A DNA stretch of 64,000 nt from Trichostrongylus colubriformis (Eukaryota; Nematoda; Chromadorea; Rhabditida; Trichostrongylidae), in NCBI GenBank assembly GCA_963978905.1, contig OZ022256.1, forward strand, positions 50,330,001 to 50,394,000, in the 5' to 3' direction. Positions 12,951-24,206 of this stretch are shown here, piece after piece. Position 1 is the first letter of the stretch; each line of letters begins with the position of its first letter. The translations under genes were made by a program, and so were the position numbers. The notes beneath the pieces were generated by a model. That model was given only the letters and a program-made list of their open reading frames with translations. It was not told where the DNA came from and made no database searches.

Positions 12951-15900
12951 ACAGCTACAGTAGTGCTGAAGTAGTGGGTATTGTAGTGTACTGTAGCCGT
13001 AGCCGTTCGCTTTAAACTTTTTCTCTTGGTCGGGTGGTGTGCTTCGAATGTACGCCAGACATTCAGCAATATCTTTTTCAAAAGTCCATGAAGTCACTGA
13101 TCTCCTTACGTGGTTGTATTTTTTATTTATTCTGATAATAAAATGTGGATAAACCTTGAAATCCTGTGTGAAAAATCTTGGCTGGCGTAAGCCAAGTCAC
13201 CTATTACCATTGCTAAAATTTGTGATAGTGATTGCTGGGTGCTGGCTGCCCGCATACTTCGGAGCGAAACGCGCCACGCGTTTGAAACTCACTTCAAATC
13301 GCTGAAGTATTCGTATGCGCGTTCAGACAAAAGATGATCTAAGAGTGAGAACAAAAACTTGACCTGATAATTTATCTCTCAAGCAAAATCCGATTCAGAT
13401 CAAAAGTTTTGAATAGAATCCTGCGACATGAGTAAATTATCTGGGAAGAAAAGCTTAGCCTGTCGAAACGGGGCTCGACCATACAGGCTCTACAGGCTGA
13501 GCACTTACGCTCGGATCCGTCTGCCACTGTGCTAACTGAACCACGCCTTCAAGCTCGGTAGGATCCTCTCGATTTTTTTTTCACAATAATACTTTAACGA
13601 AGAGCTAACCTGGTACTGTTGGAAGCGGAGCTGAGCTGTATTTGGGCTATCCAAACTTAACATCTTTCCTCATATCACTTGTCGGAAATATCGGCAAGAT
13701 TCAGTATTCTGAAAGCGAAAGAGAGAGTGACATGATGATAATCATGAAAAGATCATGAAAGTAGAATTGATATCAATCATACACACAAATCAAATCACAA
13801 GCTTTCATACGGTTTTGTGAAAATGTTTTGAGTCTTTTGGAATAAATTTTCGAACTTTTGAACTCTTGAACAAATACAAAAGATAATGTCACCTTCAAAA
13901 AAGACAGTGAATTCATGTCCGATAAAAAAAACATTCATACATCAGACGCTACCATTTCCGGATACGAATCTGCTTAGAATATTCAAATAAACTTATAATC
14001 AAGTTTCTTCAAGTTCTGACGGCTTCTAGAGCTCTTTAGTGATAAACCTGTCATCATTGCAAATCTACCTCCTATTCATCTATCCCTAAAGATGAAACAC
14101 TCGAAGAAGTAGTCACAGCTGATTGAATATGAACTCTTCAGAAACGCATTAAACTCGTCCAATCGTCATCTTGCATTATATTGAAAGTTTCAGATCTCTT
14201 AGTTTTCAAGAATTCTTTTTTTCTGAAGAAAATCATGAAATTCTCTGAGTCGTTCCAAAAAATTTGAAGAGCTTGCACTCTTAGATTATCAAAATACTCC
14301 AACATTTTAATAGCTTCTCCGAAATCGGCTTTTGAGCCGAATGAAAATCGAGTATGGACTTTCACATGCACTAATAACAAGTTGCCAAGAAGAAATAAGA
14401 GTACGTGTTTAGAGCGGAAGCTTTACGGTATTTTCCAAGAGTGCTTAATTATTACTATTAGTCCTCGGCTAACAGTGAAAACTATGAACGACTTGTTTAT
14501 CAGCGTTAGATATAAGCTGATTGTTATCAACCAGGTGGATTCATTCACTATTACAAGGTCATAATAGCCAATAACAAGCTAAAGTGTAACAAAAAACACT
14601 CATATTAATATGTTTTCCCATGCTATGAGCCGTCTGATCTGCACTAGGACACTAAAGAATTAGCTTACTCATTGGTTATGCAGCCATGTCTGATTACTTT
14701 TCAATGAATGGACTAATGGCAATTAGGTAAATAGTGAATAACCTCCATGAGCTGAACCACACTGCTGTTGGGGAATTCCGATCCAAAAGCTGGAATTCGG
14801 ATGATCAGTGCATTTCACTGATTAAGTCTCATTCAGCACTGAAATATACAATTCGTGGGTCTGATCAAAGTAGACATCCGAATCTACCATCTATAACATC
14901 CATAGATCAACTACTCCAGATAGAACATACAATACAACAATTTTGTCTTCCAATCCCATCACCTTTGCAAAACCCCACCCCTTCATTGCACAACTCCACC
15001 CCTTCCATTACACAGCTTTCCATGAGGCGATTTTGCATCGCATACCTTATCATGCATAATATTAAATTATGCGAATGCTCCACCTACGCCTGGCGACCGT
15101 CTTACAAAATCTGTTCCTTTTGATAGCAGATCTGCGAGTACGTGTTGCAACCGGTGACAGCTCAGACAAACTGTTCCACTCCAATCACCCAAACGGACTT
15201 TCAGCATCTCTTTCCATACGTCTCGCTTTCTAATGAAATTCTGTAGCGCCAAGCTTCCAATTGTGAATACGTGCGCTTTCAACGCACCGCCACTTGACAT
15301 GAACATTTCACAGATTTGTTGGAAACCCTGCCCCGAAGATCCACACTTTGACAGGTTTAGGAAAGCCCCGAAAAAGTCAGTATAACTACCACCACTCCAA
15401 ATTCCACAGTTACGTGGCTGATGGATAACTCAAAAAACAATAAACAATAGATACTGAACAATAATAAAGTAACAAAATTCTGAGCCGACGACGACAAAAA
15501 AGAAAGCACAAAAAAATAAAGGCACGTATGCCCCACAATGGAACAACGCAAATCACAATAAATGACGACCCTCAAAAAATATTTTATTCAATGAGAAATG
15601 AATATTCAACACTTCTCCGAGCCAGAAGCAAAAATGTGATAGATTTGGAAAGCAACATTCAAAATTTTAAGCAGAAAGGATTAATCCATTATGAAACTTT
15701 TGGCGCAAGTTTTGTGGCAAAGGGTGGCTCCTATAAGCTTTCCAAGAAATTTTGATTCTAATTCCACCCATTAATTCCAACACCTGAAGCCTAGCGAAAA
15801 ATCCTCTCTTTATGTTTGTCAATTGCTCTGTCGTATTTTTTATGTGATCCTTCTGAGGGCGTCAGTCGGATACCACTAAGAGTAAAAGACTGCACAACAA

Positions 15901-16170
15901 GCCTAAGAAGCCGAATCCTCTGAACGCGTGGACGCGCCATAACTTAAAACCTCCTCTGCCACAAAAATCGGAACCGACACAAGAAATTAAACATCTGACA
16001 TATCACAGTATTCTGACGAACTATAAAGAAACCGTAGGACGGCTTACAAAGAAAATCTGCATGTCATGGATATACGAGCAAGTTCCGCACCTTTCCACCA
16101 TAATTCCGACGAACGAACCGAGAATTTTCAAAAAACGTGCAAAATAGTTGCTAACTTAACAAAAAGATTT
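12951..16170. other. Intergenic between SDR and UFL1 genes (convergent 3' ends)
   Basis: An AATAAA polyadenylation signal for the SDR gene lies at 13137-13142. On the minus strand, 13474-13553 resembles a degenerate tRNA-derived SINE, with an A-box-like TTAGCACAGTGG and a B-box-like GGTCGAGCCCC. The rest (AT-rich 13.6-15.0 kb; pyrimidine-rich repeats CCCACCCCTTC at about 14960-15010) holds no exon I can support. Confidence 0.5.
13137..13142 (+). terminator. Polyadenylation signal of SDR gene
   Basis: A canonical AATAAA sits 187 bp downstream of the SDR stop codon, with no closer candidate seen. Confidence 0.6.
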
Positions 16171-19100
16171 TCATGCTAACACCATTTGTCTTAATGTTTC
16201 GACATCCGATGACAGCATGTCGTTCGCCACCTCATCTGTCTTGTTCTTGAGACATTTAACGACCAGCCGTTGAACGGTAACCAGCCGATCGTATAGAGTC
16301 TAAAATTGAATTGATAAACAATAAATTTATTCCACACCACAAAATTATCCTTGTAACTCAGCCATATGACAGGGTGTCAAATCAAGGAAAGATTCATTTT
16401 ATTTCTTAGCTCCGAGTTATGTAGACAGTAGAAATATTTCAGCAACACTGCTCGAACAAGTTACCTGCTCGACAATTCCATCCAGCTGTGGTACCAACTG
16501 AGCAACGAAGCGTCCACTGGCTGTCACCGGTTTTCCATGTTTGGCCAGCAGGTAGAGAACACATGACAGCAGCACTGCAGCCGCTTCAGTCTGGCCAACT
16601 ACCTGTTCTTTCAATTCGGCAACATAACTTTCCAATACTTCAGCTCTGAAATTCAATTCACCAGTCAAAACTTAATGAATTTCAAAATGGATAATAGTTG
16701 ACAGAGACTCAGTTGAAGAGAATCGCGAGAAGCGTAAGTTTCAAGTTGGGGGTTCCTGCAACTCTCCCTTAATTTGGCCTGCTATCAAATGTCTTTTGAC
16801 GTTTTTTTTTGCTTTGTTTTTCATTCTCGCATACATCAGGCTGCCTAATTTATTCAAATGAAGACGCAAATAATGCTTGCGCCTTTGAATCAAGATAAAT
16901 AAAAAATAAGTAGAGTACATAACAAAAAGAAATAAAAATAAAACCTGCGACTACCTCGTTTTCGCATCAGGCTGTTTCAAGGAAATTGAAAGTGCTGCAG
17001 GAGATGAAAGATCAAAGACAGCCGAATGGAAGGCGTCAATATCATCTCCGCGTAAAGAGGAATATAACGAGCTTATCGAATCACGTAATGCAGACGGCAA
17101 TGATGCAATCGTTTCCTCTCGTTGCTTGAAAAAGGTTACGTCAATGAAGATAGAGAATCAGGAAACAAAGAGCGATCAAGAAAATAAAAGGAGGAAACAA
17201 TCGCGCATGTAGTTCTTGAGGCGAGTTGCGACAGGACAATCGAAGTGGGTCAAGTCACGCGAGCTGACGGTTACTGCGCCCTTAGCACGCTATCAACTCA
17301 TAATGAAACTAGCGGGATACTTCAATGCGCAATGAAAAAGTGTCCTGTCGCACTTCCTCTTCAACCCAGCCACGTGTGAATAATCAGTCATCTGAGTCCT
17401 TCAATGTCCGAAAGGTGTGGCACTGCCAGGCCTGCAATAAATACTCAAATAGTCAGAGTTTACCTTCTCCTTGAGCTGACCAGCATTTTCTGTCCCCGAG
17501 GCACAAGAAAGAGCCGCATTCGCTAGGTCGGTGCCCATCGTACGAAGCAAATATTGGCGGAGTTCATCACGAAGTGAATCTAAATTCTTGGAAGAAATTC
17601 GAAATATTCGAAAGTAATTCAAAGTGTGTCACTTTGTACAACCAGAATTATTACACAATTAGGAGCATCCCTGAATACCACGAATTTTACTGAAAGATCG
17701 CAAAGTAATACTTATTCGCAAAGCCTGAGCTGGAGCCTCAGAACTTATGACCTCAACAAGGCCTTACACTGGCTGGCAGATTATTACAGTGAGAGTGTCA
17801 CATACTGGATACGACCGCCGCTCATCACAGATCTGCATGATTCCCACTGATAAACGTCCGCTACCGAAAGTCAAGGGGTTCACTCGCATAAATAGCAACC
17901 GACCGAATCATCACTCTTGCCCTCAGAATCACACGTCGGTCTCAGTACAATTGAGACGTTCCAGTTCATCGCACTGAGAAAGAAACTTTTAAAAAATCCC
18001 ACCTGGGAACGATGAGCTGGCCAACTCAAACATGCATATGGAAGAATAGAGTCCCTGTGTTCTTTGTTGAAGTTGTGCCAAGCTCTTCTTTTGGGACTGG
18101 GCAGCCGCATTCTGTTGAGCGGCTGCGATCTCGGCAAGGCGGCCACGGATTTTATCATCTACCTGGAAACAACAAAAGTTTAAAAGGCCCAGTCAGGGAA
18201 GCAACAGTCTCAGAGACAAATTCTTTCTGGACGATTCCAATATGCAGCAAAATGTTGCGCCGCGGTGGACAATGCGCAGCAGCTCATCTCTTAAATGAAC
18301 TGCCTCAAGTCCAGCTATTCTGCGCATAGCCGCACCAGGTGGACCCGTCTGCGTCATCTATTCACAGCTTCATATAGCGCTTTCTTGTGGAAAAGTGGCT
18401 TCAAAATTGAAGTAAAAATGACTTGAAAATCACGGCGAAATCAGTGAAAATTCAATGTTTTTACCTCGGAACCAATTCGTTCCACTACATCAGCAACAAC
18501 TTCTTCAGGCACGGCTTCTGTAGCGATGACCCATTCTTCGAGAGTCTAAAATGAAAAACCAACCAGGTAAATTCGGATTTCCATGACAACTCAATTTCTG
18601 GGTATGAATTACTCGACAAATCAAACCTCAGATGGAACACCTATAACCGTGGCAGATGGCTCATCTCGTGCGGTTCCAGCAGATTTCGCAGCTTTTCCTC
18701 CTCCACCACCACCTTTGCCGCCTTTTTTCTTTCCTCCACCTTTTTTCGTGTCTCCCCAGTCGTTATCGGTCTAAAAAGCAGACTACTGAGTTCAAGAAGG
18801 TCAGGCAGTTTCAAGACCAAGTTTTACGCCTCTTATTAGATCATAACCACTGACAGCGGCTTTTCAGGTCGTCACTCGTGCACGAGAAAAAAAACCCGCA
18901 GTTTGGCAGATTATTTCAAAGTGAATTCCAAGTATCTGATGTAAAAAGCCCGAAAAACAACTTACCTCAACCACCTTCTTTTGCTGCTGCGGACCTTTTC
19001 GCTCTTGTTCTATACGGCTCATCTGAAAGCCATACGCCGAATCTATATATTGAGAAAATTAAAGTAAAAATAACTTCCATTTACGATATTGAGCCCCTCA

Positions 19101-22100
19101 CGTGGGAACGCTGAGATCTACATAACTAAGCCGATAGGCGGATTGGTGCCGACAATCATTAGTGTCTTGCCCCCTTATGAGAGGGAAGGAGCAAGGAGGT
19201 AATAAGGCCGCCTTCATACTTTGCGCACCGACGCCGGCACCGATGGCGACGGCGTCGGTGCAGAAGGTATAAACGTGGCCTAACCATTGGAGAGCGGAAA
19301 ACAGTCAGCATGGGCCCTACCGACACATCGCTCAATGCATTTACGTTTCGAGTAGGTTTCTTAAACATTTCTTTTCCAACCGATGAAAGAAACAGAGCAG
19401 TTTCACCCGCTCAAAGCCAAGTCTCAGAGTCTCAGCTCCCTCAATCGACAAATTAAACACACTAGTTGAAAAAAAATTTAAGTAAAGCTCCATAAAATAC
19501 TCTTTTTAATGATTACTTTAGGCAAAATCAAACGACAATAATGCGTACCACTTCTTTTGCCCATGTATCGATGCGATCGCCGAGCCTTTCGATGGTCTTC
19601 GACAGCATCCGATCCGAAAAGACGTGTGTTCCTGCGCTGTGTAGGGCGTCTCCTTTAGACGCCACCTGCTCCGATATCGCTATCAAATCGGCGTCATCAA
19701 ATGGTATAGCCAACGACTGCAGTTCCGACTGAACATCGCAAACATCCGACGCTCGCACAGCTTCTACAAGATTTGACATACCGTACTCTGTGCAATGTAG
19801 GGTAATGATGCGTGCGGTTGCATTGGAAAAGATAGAAAAAAGATAAGTAGTAAAAGGTAATGCAGTACAGAAGAGAAAATTAAGGAATAAAAACTCAAAG
19901 TGAATAAATAAGAAGAATAATAGTGAGAGCTGTAACAGCACCTTCCACTGCAGTGATGCACTGTTGCAGCAATGACTCCGAGAGCAGCATAGAGGGAAGA
20001 GCATGGATTTTTCCATCATGGTTATCCTGTTTTATGATCTGCTCAACTTGACCATTTTTTGAGCCGACACCACCTTCGCTGAGACCAAGCTTCTTCAACA
20101 CGGATGCTTCTAGAAAAACGAAATTTCCAAAAGCCGAAATCGGAAAATACTAAGGTTAGCACCGATTTTGATATTTTCGATATTTGGTAGCTGCTGATAA
20201 TCGCCGCAGCCCGCGATGCGAAAGTTACTACAAGGATGCTGAGTTATGGGCGAACGCTTCAGTGTCGGACGGGACTCGAACCCGCACTCCATGCTTTCCG
20301 GGCATATGTGCTAATCTACACTACCGACACCCTCTTCACCTTAACACAGCTTCTGCATGGTATACTATATACCATAGCCTATCAGCACTCACACGTTTAA
20401 CGTGTTGAGCCGGTTGGCCAATATCGGCATGGAACCGTGAAGTCGTAAGCTATCAAAAATCAAAAATGAAAAATATTAAAATCAGTGCTAAAGCTTTCAG
20501 CTTCACGGTTAGATGTCGATATTGGCCAACCGACTCAACACGTTATACGTGTGAGTGCTGATAAGCTATGGTAAATATACCATTCAGAAGCTGAGATAAG
20601 GTGAGAGGGGTGTCAGTAGTGTAGTGGATTAGCACATATGCCCGGAAAGAATGTAGTGCGGGTTCGGGTCCCGTCCGACACTGAAGCTTTCGCCCATAAC
20701 TCAGCATCCTTGTAATAAGGTTAGCGTTATAGAAGCAAGGTAAGTATTAGGTTGATTCATAATAAATCGGACAAATTGACCAATTTTAATCATTGTCGTA
20801 CAATTTTTTTACGACAACAGGGATTCACTTGAAATATACTCCATCTTTATCGATGACCTTCTGCCACGGTATAGGCAGATCATGGATGCCCTTGCTCCAG
20901 AAGGCCGGAAGCTGGAGCTCGAAGAAGTTGCCGAGTGCCGCCTTGACCTCGTCGCGAGTTTTGAAGTCTTGGCCGTCCAGGTGGCGTTGGCTGTGGGAGA
21001 AAAGGTGGAAATCTGAAGGGGCCAGGTCTGGGGAGTACGGTGGGTATAGAAGTACGGTCCAACTGTACGACAGCAGCTCGGCCTTGGTCGATCTTGCGAA
21101 GTGCGGTCTGTGGAAGTAGACACGTTGTCGTGCTGGAAGTAGACATGTGACCGCCGCCGTAGCGAACTTTGGACATTTGCCTTCAATTCTCGTAATTGAC
21201 GAACGTAGACGTCGGCGGATACTGTGGTACCTTCATCGAGCAGCTTCCAGTACTCTACGCCGTGTACGGTCCACCAACCGCGGTTTTCGTCTTCGATGGA
21301 ATAGTCGCCTGACGCAAACTTCGAATGCTACAACTACAGTGTACTTCTGGCGGGGGCATGCTCCTTGTGAACTTCTATCAGACGTCTGCCGATATCCGCG
21401 GGTTCCTGGCCAGATAGCGATATAAATAGTATGACGTTGCGGATGTGGTCTCTGGACCGCTTGAAATCGTGCGGCATTGTGGCGGAATGAATTTACTTTG
21501 GAGTGATTATTTTGCGGCACTTTGAAGAGCTTTTCATACTCATTCCAACGGTACCTCGCGCGTCCATTTTCGTTAATTCGTTACTGAGTTATGATCTCTA
21601 GAAATCATCACTACCATTTGTCCGATTTATTATGAATCAACCTAATATATTACACTCACGGATAAATTCTTGCTGACGGAAGGTATTTTGTATATACATT
21701 CGAACCAACTGGTCATGAATATGAGGGACATAGGTGCAACTGGGTGAAGATCGAGATCCTGTTAATCTTCCGGGCACCTAAAAAAGCGTTTTCTGACCAT
21801 AAAAAACTGCATAGCGGGGCTCAAGAAAATGAACTCGGACCTCGTTTTCAGCTGTGAGAGTGTCAAAAGCGACCCAAAAACGTGCAGAGGGTAATCCAGT
21901 TCGTGCTTGAATCATGCTTATGGGTACAGGCCTTAATCGCTTCCAAATTACGTTGAAAGGATATAAACGAATGGAATTAGAACAGAATTACTTAGTGATG
22001 GCCGACAGTATTGCTCTCAGCAAGTTCTTGTGAGCATCCAGGTACTCTTGTGTGAAAATCGTATCTCCCTCAATAACTCCGCTGAAATCAGCCGGCAAGT

Positions 22101-23903
22101 GATTCAGCAGCAAACTCCGCAGCAGTTCCTGATTTTTCTCTTTATAAGTGATTTCCAAGAGCATTGAATTCAACGTACTTTATAAAGTTTCGAAAGAAAC
22201 ATTTGGGGTAAGTACCTGTGACAAATTCCAGTGCTTACATAGTGACGATAGTGTTTGACAGCCATGTTCAGCGAGAAGAGTTCGAAGTCCATTTTGAAGA
22301 TTGGTGACATATTTACTACAATCAATTCAAGACTGGTAAATGCGATTTCTTACTCAGCTTGATAAAGGTTTTACCAAGGCTTCAACTATATCCGAATTTG
22401 CGTTATATGTACCTTCACCTGTAGACCTATAAAACTACGATGAAATATCTTGCGCACACAGTCAGAGAAATTCATGAGTGCTTATGAAATATCTATATCC
22501 CTTTAGGCTCAGATGTCCGTGTTTGGATGCTTTTAGATATTCAATCAATGCTCATATCCTTCCAATCAGGCGCTAATTGGACCAAATTCGTGGGAATGAA
22601 CATTTTTCTCGGCACTAGAGGTTTGAATGCGTGGGAGTTTACGGAATTTCATCCACTTTGTGATTCGGGTCTCACTTCGCTTATGGTTCTCGAAATTTGC
22701 TAGGGCTGTCAAGACAAAAGCAGAATGATAATTTTACTCAGCAACGCCCTTACTTTTCTCTGAAATTGTTGATAGGCAACTTTCCGTTTATGTTCACATC
22801 AAATGACTCCTGAAATACAATTCAAGAGCTCTGGAGAATGCCCACTCCGGATGAATCATTTAAATTTCATTTCTAATCGCCCTAAATCCTCAAAAAAGGA
22901 CACTGAAATACCAAAGAATGCCACACCACACAAACCATTACTAATGGAGAATCAAGCGAACAACTCTGAAGCCATTTCTGATGTTACACTTACTCAGCAA
23001 ATAGCTCGCCTCCCGAAATCTTGAATTCAGTGTTTTCCGCGGCGAGTTGTTGGGCGATACGTTCCACATGCTCAAGATCGACATTCAGTGAAGTGGCTAT
23101 GTCGGTGAGAGGAGCCCTTCCACCCAAGGCCACACATTCATTTCGCACCTGGAAATTTACGAACGGAGTTGAAAGGCGCAAATACTCACCCATAGATTTT
23201 CAATTACTCAACAATGAACCTAGCAATGGCAACATGCAGTAATCAAAATTTTATGTTTCCAACTAACCTCGGTCGCCAGATGCTTCTGAGTGATGTACGA
23301 ATGTCCATCTCTTGTGAATACCACATTGATCAAAGATCTTTGAATGAGTTTCGACACCACTTCGACGCAATTAGCTTCCGACAGCCTAAAACGACGAGGA
23401 AATTGGAACCTTACCTCGGATGTTGAACTTCTTCACTATTCCAGAGAATACAAGTCAGCAAAATAAGACTATTAGTCAGTAAAATGATTTAACATAAAGG
23501 GCCTCGAAAAATGAAAAGACTAGACCTTTTCGACAGACCCAAAGATTAGACCATCCTAAAAAAAAACAAAAACATGAAATAAAACAATGGGGAGATCTTT
23601 CTAGGCAGGTGCGTAATCAAAAGTCCGAAGTTCTACAGCCTCCTTCAACAGTCTCTAACCTATAAAAGGTTGCGTTACTGGACCAAGATTCATGAACGCA
23701 TTGCAACGAAAGTCTACGACCCTGCTGGGTTATGGGCTTTCTTTACGAAGTGAAGCTGAGTTAATTTCTTCAAAATTTCTAATGAGGCAACAGCTTCTAC
23801 TGATGGTAAAGTTTAGAAATACCAACTTCTTCGATGACTGCGAAAGTTGCACCCTTTGCAGATCAGACACAAGGCGTTGAATATCTGCCCATGTAGCTGC
23901 CAT
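16171..23903 (-). CDS. ufl-1: UFL1, E3 UFM1-protein ligase 1, 18 exons
   Basis: UFL1 transfers UFM1 to ER and ribosomal substrates. Exons (minus strand, high to low): 23903-23827, 23385-23268, 23148-22994, 22315-22216, 22128-21992, 21931-21841, 21777-21660, 20109-19942, 19763-19549, 19022-18966, 18770-18627, 18545-18465, 18357-18301, 18162-18003, 17579-17464, 17124-16955, 16645-16465, 16299-16171. They join in phase to 757 aa (human about 794). The start MAATWADIQRLVSDLQRVQL parallels the family N-terminus, and LSEANCVEVVSKLI, DGHSYIT and LSAITKPVPIS fall in family order. A Lys/Gly-rich linker occupies residues about 415-445, as in animal UFL1. Exon 13 (weak donor) and the exon 6 donor (GTCCGA) are the least certain. 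Intron 7 holds a mariner and a tRNA-derived foldback. The gene lies about 300 bp behind COG2. Confidence 0.92.
19203..19282. mobile_element. Mini-MITE, family F (TIR with ACTTTGCG core) in UFL1 intron
   Basis: TAAGGCCGCCTTCATACTTT pairs with the right end AAGGTATAAACGTGGCCTA around a GCGTCGGTGC-type stem, giving an almost fully palindromic element of about 80 bp. Related elements occur at 30308-30369 and 52656-52834 and, incompletely, near 33097. Confidence 0.6.
20262..20330 (-). tRNA. tRNA-like sequence (left arm), probably SINE head or pseudogene
   Basis: Read on the minus strand, the ends GTGTCGG and CCGACAC form a 7-bp acceptor stem. GGTTCGAGTCC is a perfect B-box/T-arm, and TATGC/GCATG form an anticodon stem around a seven-base CCGGAAA loop. 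Position 33 is C rather than the usual U, and the D-arm is shortened by three bases. A working tRNA is therefore doubtful, and a tRNA-derived repeat is likelier. Confidence 0.55.
20610..20681 (+). tRNA. tRNA-like sequence (right arm), probably SINE head or pseudogene
   Basis: This is the inverted counterpart of 20262-20330. The A box TAGTGTAGTGG fits the pol III consensus exactly and GGTTCGGGTCC is a B box with one mismatch. The acceptor stem is GTGTCAG/CCGACAC with one mismatch. Substitutions in the anticodon stem (TATGC/GAATG) argue against a functional tRNA. Confidence 0.55.
20750..21642 (-). mobile_element. Mariner element with decayed transposase in UFL1 intron 7
   Basis: Perfect 26-bp terminal inverted repeats (GGTTGATTCATAATAAATCG followed by GACAAA) are bounded by TA on both sides (20748-20749; 21643-21644), as expected for Tc1/mariner insertion. 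Within about 890 bp the minus strand encodes a transposase C-terminus including YPPYSPDLAPSDFHLFSH and ending GVYFK. Frames upstream are broken by shifts, and an HDN motif is found only in another frame. The element is shorter than a full mariner (about 1.3 kb) and so is internally deleted and inactive. The intact ends could still be mobilised in trans. Confidence 0.85.
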
Positions 23904-23912
23904 ATCAACCCA
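23904..23912 (-). promoter_or_regulatory. Candidate trans-splice acceptor at UFL1 start
   Basis: Read on the minus strand, TTTTTTATAG (about 23925-23916) precedes the UFL1 AUG by roughly a dozen bases. No upstream exon in phase is needed because the N-terminus is complete. In a gene about 300 bp behind another on the same strand this fits SL2-type trans-splicing of an operon member. That is inference from nematode biology. Confidence 0.45.
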
Positions 23913-24206
23913 ACTATAAAAAAGAAAGCTCTTTGTCAGCTTTTTGGCCACCAAAACAATATTTTTGGAGAAATCAAACCTATTTCACCTTATAGAACAA
24001 GGATACATAAGTACTTTATGCAACCCATTGTATAGATAATCATCTCGAATATTGTCATCATCGATCATCACATTTTACATATAAACTTTCACGTGGTATC
24101 ACAGGAGGAAACGATTCATCACAACAAGATAAATAAAAGACGTGAATCAAAACAAGGCATTGACCGGTACGATATGCTTATAATCACTAGCGAAATTTAG
24201 CAAAAA

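Larger units (their letters stand above)
20190..20715. repeat. Foldback of two inverted tRNA-derived sequences in UFL1 intron 7
   Basis: Two arms of about 230-250 bp are inverted around a centre near 20465. They share GTGTTGAGCCGGTTGGCCAA-type inner sequence and an outer tRNA-like segment continuing to the motif ATAACTCAGCATCCTTGTA. It probably arose from two copies of a tRNA-derived SINE inserted head-to-head, or from one foldback element that captured a tRNA. Confidence 0.75.

Noticed and set aside
13474..13553. tRNA gene on the minus strand
   Set aside because: Only A- and B-box-like pieces are present and no acceptor stem forms. At best it is a degenerate SINE fragment.
20262..20681. Functional tRNA genes
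   Set aside because: Anticodon loop and D-arm defects, and presence inside an inverted duplicated repeat, favour a tRNA-derived element over working tRNAs.
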